A stretch of 64,000 nt of DNA from an uncultured Pelagibacteraceae bacterium (GCA_902571915.1 CACGDY010000001.1:124001-188000), one strand, 5' to 3'; positions 25,486-35,101 are shown, counted from the first letter of the stretch. The notes: generated from the sequence alone by a model not told the origin. Made by a program: numbers and translations.

Positions 25486-25525
25486 GAGAAGAGGACAGGG
25501 TGGTTTCAGTCTCCCTCTACCACCC
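25486..25525 (-). ncRNA. Possible structured leader RNA (hairpin with loop-tail pairing) before the DUF2061 gene
   Basis: On the minus strand GGGTGGT (25525-25519) pairs perfectly with ACCACCC (25504-25498) around a 14-base loop. AGAGG at the start of the loop (25518-25514) can pair with CCTCT (25494-25490) just after the stem, giving an H-type pseudoknot. The region is far richer in G and C than its surroundings, lies 16 or so bases before the start codon, and has no T run that would make it a terminator of the upstream mutase gene. It could be a riboswitch or a protein-binding leader. I cannot assign it to a known class. Confidence 0.5.
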
Positions 25526-25587
25526 ATACTTAATTCTTATTCGATTCTTTGAAAATTTAATAACACTTTTTAATTGAGTTTTGTTAT

Positions 25588-27042
25588 TTATATTTTTTGA
25601 TCATATTCTCCGATTTTTCCAGTTTCTTGAAGAATATTATCTATAAATTTGAATATATTAATTTTTCTTTGTTCTGAAGTCGGGCTTTCAGTTACTATTA
25701 CCAAAGAGGGCTTATTGGATGAAGCTCTTATAAGTCCCCACGAACCGTCTTCAAAAGAAAATCTAATTCCATTTACAGTAACGATATTGTCAATTTCTTG
25801 ATTATCTATCTTTATTTTGTCCTCTTTAATCTTTGTAAATTTTTGAACTAGATCCTCTACAACTTCATATTTTTCATTATCTTTACAAAATGGTGCCATC
25901 GTTGGAGACTGAAATGTCGTGGGTAATTCTTTTAATATTTCACTCATTTTTTTGTTTTGATTATTTAATAGGTGACAGACTTGTATGGCAGAATTGATTC
26001 CATCATCGTAACCGTAGCCTAAAGGTTTATTGAAAAAGAAGTGTCCACTTTTTTCAAATCCTGCTAGTGCATTTTCATCAAATACTTTTCTTTTGATATG
26101 GGAATGACCTGTTTTCCAATATATAGTTTTACAATTATTTTTTAAAAGAACATCATCACTTGCATAGAGACCTGTCGATTTCACATCTACAACATATTTA
26201 GAGTTTTGGTGTTTTTTTGATAAATTTCTTGCAATTAATAAACCTATCTTATCCGAAAATATTTCGTTACCGGTATCATCTATCACACCTACTCTGTCTC
26301 CATCTCCATCAAAACCAAATCCAACATCTGCATTATTATTTTTTACTGATTTAGAAATTTCATGAAGCATTTTTAAATCTTCAGGATTCGGATTATATTT
26401 TGGAAATGTCCAATCTAAATTACAATCTAATTCAATTACCTCACACCCGATACCTCTTAAAATTTCAGGGGCAAAAATTCCTGCAGTACCGTTACCGCAC
26501 GCTACAACAGCTTTTATTTTCTTCGTAATTTTATTTTTATTTGTTAAATCTTCTTTGTAAATTTTATCGAAATTTTGAATTTTTTTTTCTTTTCCATTTC
26601 CAGTTATAAATTTTTTATTTAAAGTTATATTTTTAAGCTCTTGCATTTCTTCTGGGGCGTGTGTTAAACCTTTAATTATGCCCATCTTTACCCCAGTCCA
26701 TCCGTTCTCATTATGACTAGCTGTAACCATTGCAACAGCATCTGCATCTAATTTAAATTGAGCAAAATAAACCATTGGTGATAAAGCTAATCCAACATCT
26801 TCAACAAAACATCCTGTGGAAATCAAACCTGCTTTCAAAGCAATCTTAATTTCCTCACTATAAGACCTATAATCTTGACCAACTATCACTCTTGGGTTAT
26901 TTTTTTTAGTATGTTGTATAATTTGTGTACCGAGGCCTTTTCCAAGATCTATGATTCCCTCTTTATTGATATCTTTATTGTACAACCACCTTGCGTCATA
27001 TTCTCTAAACCCATATGGGTCTATTTTTAATGATTGATTCAT
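25588..27042 (-). CDS. Phosphomannomutase/phosphoglucomutase
   Basis: A 484-residue alpha-D-phosphohexomutase of the AlgC/ManB type. It has the phosphoserine loop TASHNENGW with S109, the magnesium loop GFDGDGDR near residues 243-250, the sugar-specificity loop GFEKSGHFFF (E-x-S-G-H), and a C-terminal phosphate-binding segment RASSNKPSLVIVTES. It interconverts hexose-1- and 6-phosphates, feeding nucleotide sugars for glycans and possibly the glucosylglycerate genes. The E-x-S-G-H loop fits PMM/PGM dual specificity rather than GlmM. Confidence 0.9.
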   Translation of the reverse strand: MNQSLKIDPYGFREYDARWLYNKDINKEGIIDLGKGLGTQIIQHTKKNNPRVIVGQDYRSYSEEIKIALKAGLISTGCFVEDVGLALSPMVYFAQFKLDADAVAMVTASHNENGWTGVKMGIIKGLTHAPEEMQELKNITLNKKFITGNGKEKKIQNFDKIYKEDLTNKNKITKKIKAVVACGNGTAGIFAPEILRGIGCEVIELDCNLDWTFPKYNPNPEDLKMLHEISKSVKNNNADVGFGFDGDGDRVGVIDDTGNEIFSDKIGLLIARNLSKKHQNSKYVVDVKSTGLYASDDVLLKNNCKTIYWKTGHSHIKRKVFDENALAGFEKSGHFFFNKPLGYGYDDGINSAIQVCHLLNNQNKKMSEILKELPTTFQSPTMAPFCKDNEKYEVVEDLVQKFTKIKEDKIKIDNQEIDNIVTVNGIRFSFEDGSWGLIRASSNKPSLVIVTESPTSEQRKINIFKFIDNILQETGKIGEYDQKI

Positions 27043-27119
27043 ACTGTTAATTACTTACCTTTTTTTCCTTTTTTTAGTTGAATTTTTTTTGCATTGTTCT
27101 ATAAATGTTCTATTGATTT

Positions 27120-27166
27120 ACTAGTTATATAGTATATTACTGATTTGCGTATACAACATGTAGTTG
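27120..27166 (+). promoter_or_regulatory. Candidate pair of NrdR boxes upstream of nrdAB
   Basis: Two 16-base sites at 27120-27135 (ACTAGTTATATAGTAT) and 27151-27166 (ATACAACATGTAGTTG) each match 11 of 16 positions of the NrdR-box consensus ACACWATATATWGTGT as I know it. They lie exactly 31 bases apart, the usual three-turn spacing. The first overlaps a possible -10 (TATATT, 27133-27138). NrdR represses ribonucleotide reductase genes when dATP is high. Individually the matches are modest. Confidence 0.45.
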
Positions 27167-27199
27167 TTTTCGTAAAATAACAATATAAATTATTAAAAT

Positions 27200-29140
27200 A
27201 TGAATAAAGTATTATCTTTGGCATTAAAGAAGGCTGTCTCTGAATATAAACCAGAAGTAAAAGAGGTTTCAAGAGGAAATAGACCAGATTTATTTTCATT
27301 AAACAACCAAACTGAGCTTTTCCAAAATGAGAAAGGTATAATAATTAAAATTGATCGATCTAGAGATAGTAATTTAACTGATTTTGGCAAAGCAACACTT
27401 AAAGACAGATATCTTGGAGAGAATGAGTCATTTCAAGATTTATTTGCCAGAGTTGCAAGCACTTATGCTGATGATAATTTACATGCTCAAAGAATTTACA
27501 ATTATATTAGCAACCTGTGGTTTATGCCTGCTACGCCTGTATTATCTAATGGTGGTACAAAAAGAGGTTTGCCGATTTCGTGCTTTTTAAATGAAGCGAC
27601 TGATAGTCTAGGAGGAATTCTGGACTTGTGGAGTGAGAACGTTTGGTTAGCTGCTAAGGGAGGTGGTATTGGTAGTTACTGGGGCAACCTAAGATCCATT
27701 GGTGAAAAAATAGGTAGGGTTGGAAAGACTTCAGGAATAATCCCTTTCATTAAAGTTATGGATTCTTTGACCATGGCTATTAGTCAAGGTTCATTAAGAA
27801 GAGGTTCGGCTGCCTGTTATTTGCCGATCGATCATCCAGAGATTGAAGAATTTATAGAGATGAGAAGACCAACTGGAGGTGATCCAAACAGAAAATCACT
27901 AAATTTACATCATGGTGTTCTGGTTTCAGATGCATTTATGAGAGCTGTAGAAACTGACCAACAATGGTCTTTAAAAAGTCCTGTAGATGGCTCAATACAA
28001 CAAACTATATCTGCAAGGAATTTGTGGATAAGATTGCTAACTGCTAGAATTGAAACGGGAGAACCGTATATAATTTATATAGACACAGTCAATCGTCAAA
28101 TACCACAACATCACAAACTTGCAAACTTAACTGTAAAAACATCTAATTTGTGCAGCGAAATTACTTTGCCAACAGGTATTGATAAGGATGGAAATGATCG
28201 TACGGCGGTTTGTTGTTTGTCATCTTTAAATATTGAAAAATATGATGAATGGAAAGATGATGAAAATATGATTGGTGATGTTATGAGATTTTTGGATAAT
28301 GTATTATCTGATTTTATTCAAAAAGCTCCTGATCAATTTAAAGACGCAAAATATTCTGCTGAGAGGGAAAGAAGTGTTGGACTTGGAGTAATGGGTTTTC
28401 ACTCTTTCTTACAAAAAAAAAGAATTCCAATGGAGTCTGTTATGGCAAAATCGTGGAATAAAAAAATTTTTAAAAATATTCATGAAAAAGTTAATGAAGC
28501 CTCTAAAATTTTAGCTAAAGAAAGAGGATCTTGTCCAGATGCTGCTGAGTACGGTTATGAGGAAAGATTTTCAAACAAAACTGCAATTGCACCAACCGCT
28601 TCTATTTCAATAATTTGTGGAGGAGCTTCACCTGGAATAGAGCCTATTGCAGCTAATAGCTATACTCACAAAACTTTGTCAGGTTCTTTTAATGTTAGAA
28701 ATAGATATCTAGAGGAAATATTAGAAAGTCATGGTAAAAATGATGATGAAACTTGGTCAACAATAACTACAAATCAAGGTTCAGTATCTCATTTAGATTT
28801 TTTAACAGATTTAGAAAAGGATGTTTTTAAAACTGCTTTTGAACTAAATCAAAATTGGATTGTAGAATTAAGTGGGGACAGAACGCCATTTATTTCTCAA
28901 GCACAATCAGTAAATTTGTTTTTACCTGCAGATGTACATAAAAAAGAACTTCATAAAATTCATTTTGATGCCTGGAAAAAAGGTTTAAAAAGCCTTTATT
29001 ATTGCAGATCAAAATCAATCCAAAGAGCTGAAAATATCAATGATGCTAAATCAACTGATATTACAGCGAATGTATATAAATCTAAAAATCAACAATCAAA
29101 CGAACAACCAGAATACGAGGAGTGTCTATCATGTCAGTAA
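27200..29140 (+). CDS. nrdA: Class I ribonucleotide reductase, large (alpha) subunit, without ATP-cone
   Basis: A 646-residue catalytic subunit that reduces ribonucleotides to deoxyribonucleotides. Redox cysteines are C128 (PISCFLN) and C338/C339 (CCLSSLN), the radical cysteine is C318 in NLCSEI, and the C-terminal pair C642/C645 (ECLSC) shuttles electrons from thioredoxin or glutaredoxin. Common NrdA proteins are about 100 residues longer because of an N-terminal ATP-cone; here the N-terminus goes almost directly into the alpha/beta barrel and no cone motif is seen. nrdB follows with a 10-base overlap. Confidence 0.95.
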   Translation: MNKVLSLALKKAVSEYKPEVKEVSRGNRPDLFSLNNQTELFQNEKGIIIKIDRSRDSNLTDFGKATLKDRYLGENESFQDLFARVASTYADDNLHAQRIYNYISNLWFMPATPVLSNGGTKRGLPISCFLNEATDSLGGILDLWSENVWLAAKGGGIGSYWGNLRSIGEKIGRVGKTSGIIPFIKVMDSLTMAISQGSLRRGSAACYLPIDHPEIEEFIEMRRPTGGDPNRKSLNLHHGVLVSDAFMRAVETDQQWSLKSPVDGSIQQTISARNLWIRLLTARIETGEPYIIYIDTVNRQIPQHHKLANLTVKTSNLCSEITLPTGIDKDGNDRTAVCCLSSLNIEKYDEWKDDENMIGDVMRFLDNVLSDFIQKAPDQFKDAKYSAERERSVGLGVMGFHSFLQKKRIPMESVMAKSWNKKIFKNIHEKVNEASKILAKERGSCPDAAEYGYEERFSNKTAIAPTASISIICGGASPGIEPIAANSYTHKTLSGSFNVRNRYLEEILESHGKNDDETWSTITTNQGSVSHLDFLTDLEKDVFKTAFELNQNWIVELSGDRTPFISQAQSVNLFLPADVHKKELHKIHFDAWKKGLKSLYYCRSKSIQRAENINDAKSTDITANVYKSKNQQSNEQPEYEECLSCQ

Positions 29141-30147
29141 TAAACAACGTCAAAAAACAGAAGAAAGAAATAATTCAACCAAAAAAAATGGGATTATTAG
29201 TAGAAAATCCAGTTTATAAACCTTTCAGATATCCGTGGTGTTATGATGCATGGTTAACACAACAAAGAATTCATTGGCTACCAGAAGAAGTCCCACTTGG
29301 AGATGATGTAAGGGATTGGCAGAAAAATTTATCTCAACCAGAAAAGAATTTATTAACTCAAATATTTAGATTTTTTACACAAGCAGATGTTGAAGTTAAC
29401 AATTGTTATCTAAGGCACTACACAACAGTTTTTAAACCAACTGAAGTATTAATGATGATGACTGCTTTTGCTGCAATGGAAACAGTGCACGTAGCTGCTT
29501 ATTCTCACTTATTAGATACTATTGGAATGCCAGAGTCTGAGTATTCTGCTTTTATGAAATATAAAGAGATGAAAGATAAATATGATTACATGCAAGGTTT
29601 TAATGTAAATTCAAAAGAAGACATTGCTAAAACTGTAGCAGTCTTCAGTGCTTTTACAGAAGGTCTACAATTATTTGCTAGCTTTGCAATTCTTTTAAAC
29701 TTTCCAAGACACAATAAAATGAAAGGGATGGGCCAAATAGTTACTTGGTCAGTCAGAGATGAAACACTTCATTGTAATTCTATGATTAGAATTTTTAAAG
29801 AATTTATAAAAGAAAATCCTGAAATATGGACTCCAAAATTAAAAAAAGAACTTTATGAAGCATGTAGAACTATTATTGAACATGAGGATGCCTTTATTGA
29901 TCTTGCTTTTGAAATGGGACCCATGGAAGGACTAACTGCAAAAGAAGTGAAAGATTATATTAGATTTATTGGTAATAGAAGGCTAGTTCAATTAGGTCTT
30001 GAACCAATTTATGATGTTCAAAAGAATCCATTAACATGGTTAGACACAATGTTAAATGCTGTAGAACATATGAACTTTTTTGAAGGTCGAGCGACTGAAT
30101 ATTCTAAAGCATCTACACAAGGAACTTGGGCAGAGGCATTTAGTTAA
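29131..30147 (+). CDS. nrdB: Class I ribonucleotide reductase, small (beta) subunit
   Basis: A 338-residue radical-generating subunit. The motif METVHVAAYSH places metal ligands E117 and H120 and the radical tyrosine Y124 as in E. coli NrdB (E115, H118, Y122). FTEGLQLF and VRDETLHC give the remaining ligands. The frame is open from a GTG at 29122, but the ATG at 29131 is preferred: GAGGAG at 29117-29122 sits 8 bases before it. It lacks an ATP-cone as well, so neither subunit shows this activity switch. Confidence 0.95.
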   Translation: MSVINNVKKQKKEIIQPKKMGLLVENPVYKPFRYPWCYDAWLTQQRIHWLPEEVPLGDDVRDWQKNLSQPEKNLLTQIFRFFTQADVEVNNCYLRHYTTVFKPTEVLMMMTAFAAMETVHVAAYSHLLDTIGMPESEYSAFMKYKEMKDKYDYMQGFNVNSKEDIAKTVAVFSAFTEGLQLFASFAILLNFPRHNKMKGMGQIVTWSVRDETLHCNSMIRIFKEFIKENPEIWTPKLKKELYEACRTIIEHEDAFIDLAFEMGPMEGLTAKEVKDYIRFIGNRRLVQLGLEPIYDVQKNPLTWLDTMLNAVEHMNFFEGRATEYSKASTQGTWAEAFS

Positions 30148-30148
30148 A

Positions 30149-31273
30149 TTACCTTTGATTGATAGGAACTACTTTTCTATGTTTGCTACCTTTGTAGCTA
30201 GCCAAAGGTCTAATTAGTTTATTAGCAGAGTGTTGTTCCATGATGTGCGCAGACCAACCAGTAATTCTTGAAATTACAAATATTGGTGTAAAAAAATCAG
30301 TGTCAAATCCCATTAAATGATAAGTAGGTCCTGTAGGATAATCTACGTTAGGATGAATATTCTTTCTTTCTATCATTACCTTTTCAACAATGTCGTAAAT
30401 TTTTTCAAATTTTTTATCTTTTTTAATTTTAGCAACTTTTGAAAAATATTGTCTCATTGTAGGCACTCTAGAGTCTCCCGATTTATAAACTCTATGACCA
30501 AATCCCATTACCACTTCTTTCTTATCCAAGGCATTATTAATCCACTTTAAAGCATTTTCAGGTTTTTTAATTTTGTTCATCATATGCATAACTTCTTCAT
30601 TAGCACCTCCATGCAAAGGGCCTTTTAAACTTGCTATCGCGCCAGTAATAGCTCCATGAATATCAGAAAGACTACTTGTTATTGTTCTTGCAGTGAAAGT
30701 GGATACATTAAAGCTGTGTTCTGCATATAATATTAGAGAAACATCAAATGCCTTTACAATTTCTTTTTGTGGCACTTTACCAAAACACATATAGAAAAAA
30801 TTTTCTGCGATATTAAGAGTTTTTTTAGGTTTTATTATTTTTTTTCCTTTCCTTAATCTATAAAATGCAGCCAGAGCTGTAGGTGTTTTTGCCAGAATTC
30901 TTATAGCTTTTCTCATATTAGAGTCTGGAGAGGAGTCAGTTGTTTCTTTATCCTCTAATCCCATTATGCTTACAGCTGTTCTTGCGACATCCATAGGATG
31001 AGATTTTTTTGGCATCCGTTTTATGATTGAGTAAAGATCTTTAGATAAGTCTCTATTATTTCTTTCCTCTTTTTCAAATTTTCTTAATTGAATAGAATTT
31101 GGCAAATCTTTATTTAAAATTAAATAGGCAACTTCTTCAAATTTACAATATTCACAAAGATCTTGAGCCGCGTATCCCCTATAAGTTAGGGAATTAATTT
31201 CTGGCATGACTTTAGAAACTTCAGTCTCATCCACCACTATACCTAGAAGCCCTTTCTTTATGTCATCAGTCAT
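30149..31273 (-). CDS. prpC: 2-methylcitrate synthase / citrate synthase family
   Basis: A 374-residue citrate-synthase-fold enzyme, the short form used by methylcitrate synthases. Catalytic residues are recognisable in LHGGANEEVM (His), GFGHRVYKSGDSR (His) and DTDFFTPIFV (Asp). It condenses propionyl-CoA with oxaloacetate. It is the last gene of the minus-strand order prpD-prpB-prpC, with a 1-base overlap to prpB, which is the main reason to choose methylcitrate rather than citrate synthase. It ends 1 base from nrdB, tail to tail. Confidence 0.92.
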   Translation of the reverse strand: MTDDIKKGLLGIVVDETEVSKVMPEINSLTYRGYAAQDLCEYCKFEEVAYLILNKDLPNSIQLRKFEKEERNNRDLSKDLYSIIKRMPKKSHPMDVARTAVSIMGLEDKETTDSSPDSNMRKAIRILAKTPTALAAFYRLRKGKKIIKPKKTLNIAENFFYMCFGKVPQKEIVKAFDVSLILYAEHSFNVSTFTARTITSSLSDIHGAITGAIASLKGPLHGGANEEVMHMMNKIKKPENALKWINNALDKKEVVMGFGHRVYKSGDSRVPTMRQYFSKVAKIKKDKKFEKIYDIVEKVMIERKNIHPNVDYPTGPTYHLMGFDTDFFTPIFVISRITGWSAHIMEQHSANKLIRPLASYKGSKHRKVVPINQR

Positions 31274-32169
31274 TATTCATGCCCTTCAGTGCTAAAATTA
31301 TAAATTTTTTCATCTAAACTATTATATTTTTCGTAATCAACAAGCTCATACAATCTTTTTCTAGTCTGCATTTTATCAATAATATTATTTTGATGTCCAT
31401 TTACATAAATGTCCCTTAATCCATCCTCTACATTTTTCATTGCCAATCTTTGAGTGGTGACTGGATAAATTACAATATTGTAACCGAAATTTTCTAGCTC
31501 TTTGTAGTTGAATAATTTTGATTTACCAAATTCAGTCATATTTGCTAATAAATAACATGAAAGTTCTTTTCTAACTTTTTCAAATTCTTTTTCATTTTGT
31601 AATGCTTCGGGAAAAACTATTTCAGCTCCTGCATCTACATATGCTTTACATCTATCAATCATTTTATCTAATCCCTCTACACTTTTTGCATCTGACCTAG
31701 CAATAATTTTAAAATTTTCATCTTTTTTAGAAGAAACACATTCTTTAATTTTTTTAATCATGGCATCTGTTGTTATCAATTCTTTATTTTCTAAATGACC
31801 ACATCTTTTTCTTTCAATTTGATCTTCTAAATGGACTGCAGATATTCCAAACTGCTCAAAAGTTTCGATTGTTTCTTTACAGGACTTAAAACCTGTATCT
31901 ATATCAACAATTGTAGGAAGATTAGTTACTCTTGAAATTAAATAAGATCTAGTGCTTACATCTTGTAATGTAGTTAAACCAATATCAGGAAATCCTAGAT
32001 CGTTTGCCATTACACCACCAGAAACATAGACTGCGTCATACCCTATTTCCTCGATTAATTTTGCTGTTAAGGGGTTATATGCACCTGGAACTCTTAAAAT
32101 ATTTTTAGATTTTAATTTTTTAACAAAGTCTTGTCTTTTTTGCTTTGGTTCTTTTTCTACAAAATGCAT
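31273..32169 (-). CDS. prpB: 2-methylisocitrate lyase
   Basis: A 298-residue TIM-barrel enzyme of the isocitrate lyase/PEP mutase superfamily. LRVPGAYNPLTAKLIEEIGYDAVYVSGG binds substrate, DIDTGF holds metal-binding aspartates, and the catalytic cysteine is in the KRCGH motif near residue 123. It cleaves 2-methylisocitrate to pyruvate and succinate, the last step of the methylcitrate cycle. It overlaps both prpD and prpC by 1 base, so the three are translationally coupled. Confidence 0.93.
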   Translation of the reverse strand: MHFVEKEPKQKRQDFVKKLKSKNILRVPGAYNPLTAKLIEEIGYDAVYVSGGVMANDLGFPDIGLTTLQDVSTRSYLISRVTNLPTIVDIDTGFKSCKETIETFEQFGISAVHLEDQIERKRCGHLENKELITTDAMIKKIKECVSSKKDENFKIIARSDAKSVEGLDKMIDRCKAYVDAGAEIVFPEALQNEKEFEKVRKELSCYLLANMTEFGKSKLFNYKELENFGYNIVIYPVTTQRLAMKNVEDGLRDIYVNGHQNNIIDKMQTRKRLYELVDYEKYNSLDEKIYNFSTEGHE

Positions 32170-33671
32170 TAAAATATACCTTTTTTTAAATTTCTCTTAA
32201 GTTTACTTTTTTTAACCTCTATATTCAATTTATGTAGCTCACCTGGTTTTAGTTTTTTTAAATTTTGCACACTTTTTAAAAACCTATCACTTTCTCTTTT
32301 ATCTAATATTTTTTCTGTTAGGGTCAAAAATTTATTAATATAATCTTTCCTTTTAAAAGGGCGTGAACCATAAGGATGAGCATCTGCCACACCTTGTTCC
32401 TCACTAATTTTTTTTCCGTTTTTAAGAGTTATTACTACTTTTGCACCAAAAGCTTTTTTTTTGGGATTTGGATCATGATATCTTTTTGTCCATTTTTTAT
32501 CCTCGTGTGTTTTAATTGATCTCCAGATTTTAATTGTGCTTTTTCTTTTTGCTCTAGCCTTTGTGTATGATTTTACATGATGCCATTTTCCATCTTCCAA
32601 GGCTACTGCAAATATATACATAATTGAATGATCTAGAGTTTCCCTACTTGCGTTTGGATCCATTTTTTGTGGATCATTAGCTCCTGTACCAATTACGTAA
32701 TGAGTATGATGACTAGTAAAAATATCTATCTTTTTTATTAGAGAAAGATTTTGTACTTTTTTTTTTAATTTTTTTGCTAGATCGATAAGTGCTTGAGATT
32801 GGTATTCAGCTGAATATTCTTTTGTATATGTTTCAAGAATTGCTTTTTTCGGCTCATTTTTTTTTGGTAGCGGAACTTTGTATAATGCTTTTTTACCATC
32901 TAATATTCTTGCAATTACACTATCCTCACCTTCATAAATTGGACTTGGAGCTCCTTCACCACGCATAACTCTGTCTACAGCTTCTATTCCAAGCTTGCCG
33001 GCGTGAGCAGGGGCGTAAGCCTTCCAGCTTGATATTTCACCTTTTCTAGATTGTCTTGTAGATATAGTCGTATGCAAAGCTTGTTGTACAGCTTGATAAA
33101 TTGTTTCAGTATTAAGATTTAACATTGACCCTATTCCTGCGGCAACACTTGGTCCTAGATGAGCTATATGATCTACTTTATGTTTATGTAAACAAATTCC
33201 TTTAACAAGATTTACTTGAACTTCATAAGCAGTAATAATACCTCTTAAAAGATCTAATCCACTTTTCTTTTTTTGTTGAGCAACACTTAATAGTGGAGGA
33301 ATGTTATCTCCAGGATGACTATAATCTGCAGCTAAAAAAGTATCATGAAAATCAAGTTCTCTTACAGCTGTTCCATTAGACCAAGCAGACCATTCGCAAT
33401 CAAATCTTAATTTAGAATTAACTCCAAAAAGAGTTGCACCGTTTTTTCTTGAATGTTTTATAGCCATTTCTCTAGAAGAAACTACGGGTCTTCTATTCAA
33501 TGAGGCAATAGCAACTGACGCATTATCAATAATTCTATTGATAACCATTTCTATAGACTCTTTATTTAATTTTGAGTTGTCGCTGGCAATTTCTGCTATT
33601 TTCCAGGCTAACTGTTTTGTTTTAGGTAAATAGATTTTAGATGGATATACTTTTACTTTATGTATTATCAA
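32169..33671 (-). CDS. prpD: 2-methylcitrate dehydratase (MmgE/PrpD family)
   Basis: A 500-residue PrpD-family dehydratase that converts 2-methylcitrate towards 2-methylisocitrate through methylaconitate. The family-typical regions [38 protein letters not shown] and GISSW-like [19 protein letters not shown] can be seen. It is the first gene of prpDBC. No acnD or prpF lies nearby, so the PrpD version of the cycle is used. The operon lets the cell burn propionyl-CoA from odd-chain or branched substrates or from propionate precursors. Confidence 0.93.
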   Translation of the reverse strand: MIIHKVKVYPSKIYLPKTKQLAWKIAEIASDNSKLNKESIEMVINRIIDNASVAIASLNRRPVVSSREMAIKHSRKNGATLFGVNSKLRFDCEWSAWSNGTAVRELDFHDTFLAADYSHPGDNIPPLLSVAQQKKKSGLDLLRGIITAYEVQVNLVKGICLHKHKVDHIAHLGPSVAAGIGSMLNLNTETIYQAVQQALHTTISTRQSRKGEISSWKAYAPAHAGKLGIEAVDRVMRGEGAPSPIYEGEDSVIARILDGKKALYKVPLPKKNEPKKAILETYTKEYSAEYQSQALIDLAKKLKKKVQNLSLIKKIDIFTSHHTHYVIGTGANDPQKMDPNASRETLDHSIMYIFAVALEDGKWHHVKSYTKARAKRKSTIKIWRSIKTHEDKKWTKRYHDPNPKKKAFGAKVVITLKNGKKISEEQGVADAHPYGSRPFKRKDYINKFLTLTEKILDKRESDRFLKSVQNLKKLKPGELHKLNIEVKKSKLKRNLKKGIF

Positions 33672-33724
33672 AAATTTCTCCTAGTAATAAATTTGTTTTA
33701 ATAGTTAAAACAAAATAATCAATA

Positions 33725-34408
33725 TTAAAGATATCTTAATATAATTTTTTCTATCCCAATGAAGTCTTTTATTAAGTGATTGTGATATATATCAGAAGTA
33801 TTTTTTTCTGTGTATCCATCCTCCAATAAAATAATTGGTATTCCTGCTTCTTTAGCCGCATTGGCATCTGTTTCACTATCTCCAATCATCAGACTTTTTT
33901 TTAAATCTCCATCTAGAATTTCAATAACTGAAGTTAAGTGTCTAGGATCAGGTTTACAATAATCAAAGGTGTTATGACCTGCAACATATTCAAAATAATC
34001 ATAAATTCCAATTTTCTTAAGTAGATCAACAGCTAAATGCTCTTGTTTATTTGTACAAACACCCATTGAAATGTCATTTTTTTTTGACCAATTTAAAAAA
34101 TCTTTGACACCATTTATTAGTGTACTTTCATTAACAATATTTTTTCCATAAAAATCAACAAAATCCTTTATCATCTCTTTTTTAATTTTTTCATCTTGAA
34201 CTTTTCCAAACTCTTTTTTTGCTTGTCCCCAGATGGATCTACCAAGCATTGCACCTGCACCTTGTCCTACTAAATTTCTAATTTCTTCTGTGGATTTTGT
34301 AGGATAACCAAACTTGTTCATTACATAGTTATGAGCTTTCATTAAATCTGGTGCAGTATCAACTAATGTGCCGTCTAGATCGAAAAGTATAGTAAATTTT
34401 TGTTTCAT
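33725..34408 (-). CDS. gph: HAD-family phosphatase, phosphoglycolate phosphatase-like
   Basis: A 227-residue HAD subfamily IA hydrolase. Motif I is LFDLDGTLVDTAPDL at about residues 8-22 (Asp nucleophile and acid), motif II is CTNK, motif III is a lysine in CKPDP, and motif IV is MIGDSETDANAAKEAGIP. The cap-domain start GQGAGAMLGRSI fits phosphoglycolate phosphatases, which remove 2-phosphoglycolate made in DNA repair or oxygenase reactions. Related sugar phosphates cannot be excluded. It diverges from the glmU-like gene with 71 bases between starts. Confidence 0.85.
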   Translation of the reverse strand: MKQKFTILFDLDGTLVDTAPDLMKAHNYVMNKFGYPTKSTEEIRNLVGQGAGAMLGRSIWGQAKKEFGKVQDEKIKKEMIKDFVDFYGKNIVNESTLINGVKDFLNWSKKNDISMGVCTNKQEHLAVDLLKKIGIYDYFEYVAGHNTFDYCKPDPRHLTSVIEILDGDLKKSLMIGDSETDANAAKEAGIPIILLEDGYTEKNTSDIYHNHLIKDFIGIEKIILRYL

Positions 34409-34479
34409 ATTTAAAAGTATTTTTAAGAAATATTTTGTGAATTAAGAAACATATATACTTAATATAAAGATTTTCAAAG

Positions 34480-35097
34480 ATGAAACATTTTAATTTACAA
34501 ATAACACAAAAAAAATTAAGAAATAAATTTTTAAAATCAGGTGTAAATATGATTGGTCCGGAAACAATTTTTTTTTCTAAGGACACAAAAATAGGAAAAA
34601 ATGTGACAATTGAACCTTATGTTGTGTTTGGGCCAAAAGTAAAAATTGGTAACAATGTTCATATAAAATCTTTTTCTCATCTTGAGAATTGCAAAGTTGA
34701 AAGAAAAGTCGATATAGGCCCTTACGCAAGAATTAGACCTGGCACCATTTTAAAAGAAGGATCTAAAATTGGAAATTTTGTAGAGATTAAAAAAAGTACT
34801 TTAGGTAAAAAATCTAAAGTAAATCACTTAACTTACATTGGAGATAGTTTAATTGGTCAATCAGTAAATGTAGGAGCAGGAACAATTACTTGCAATTACG
34901 ATGGTGTAAAAAAAAATAAAACAAAAATAAAAAATAATGTTTTTATTGGATCAAATACTTCTTTGGTTGCTCCAGTTACTGTCAATGAAGGTAGTTTTAT
35001 TGGGGCAGGCTCTGTAATTACCAAAAATGTAAAAAAAAGATCCTTAGCTTTAAGTAGAAGTTTACAAACAGAAATTAAGAATTATAAAAAAAAGTAA
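34480..35097 (+). CDS. glmU: Stand-alone GlmU acetyltransferase half
   Basis: A 205-residue left-handed beta-helix protein that matches only the C-terminal half of bifunctional GlmU, from the linker helix onward. Acetyltransferase residues are intact: RIRPGT (84-89), GNFVEIKK, the catalytic H116 and Y119 in NHLTYIGD, N139-Y140 in CNYDG, and S158 in [13 protein letters not shown]. It would acetylate glucosamine-1-phosphate. The N-terminal uridyltransferase (about 230 residues) is absent, and the divergent gph gene occupies the space where it would lie, so this is not a nearby frameshift. glmS follows after 4 bases. Confidence 0.88.
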   Translation: MKHFNLQITQKKLRNKFLKSGVNMIGPETIFFSKDTKIGKNVTIEPYVVFGPKVKIGNNVHIKSFSHLENCKVERKVDIGPYARIRPGTILKEGSKIGNFVEIKKSTLGKKSKVNHLTYIGDSLIGQSVNVGAGTITCNYDGVKKNKTKIKNNVFIGSNTSLVAPVTVNEGSFIGAGSVITKNVKKRSLALSRSLQTEIKNYKKK

Positions 35098-35101
35098 AAT
35101 T

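Noticed and set aside
34359-34586. Minus-strand open frame between gph and the GlmU-like gene; possible remnant of the GlmU N-terminal domain
   Set aside because: Its translation shows no nucleotidyltransferase motif and it overlaps two well-supported genes; there is no space for a decayed uridyltransferase domain.
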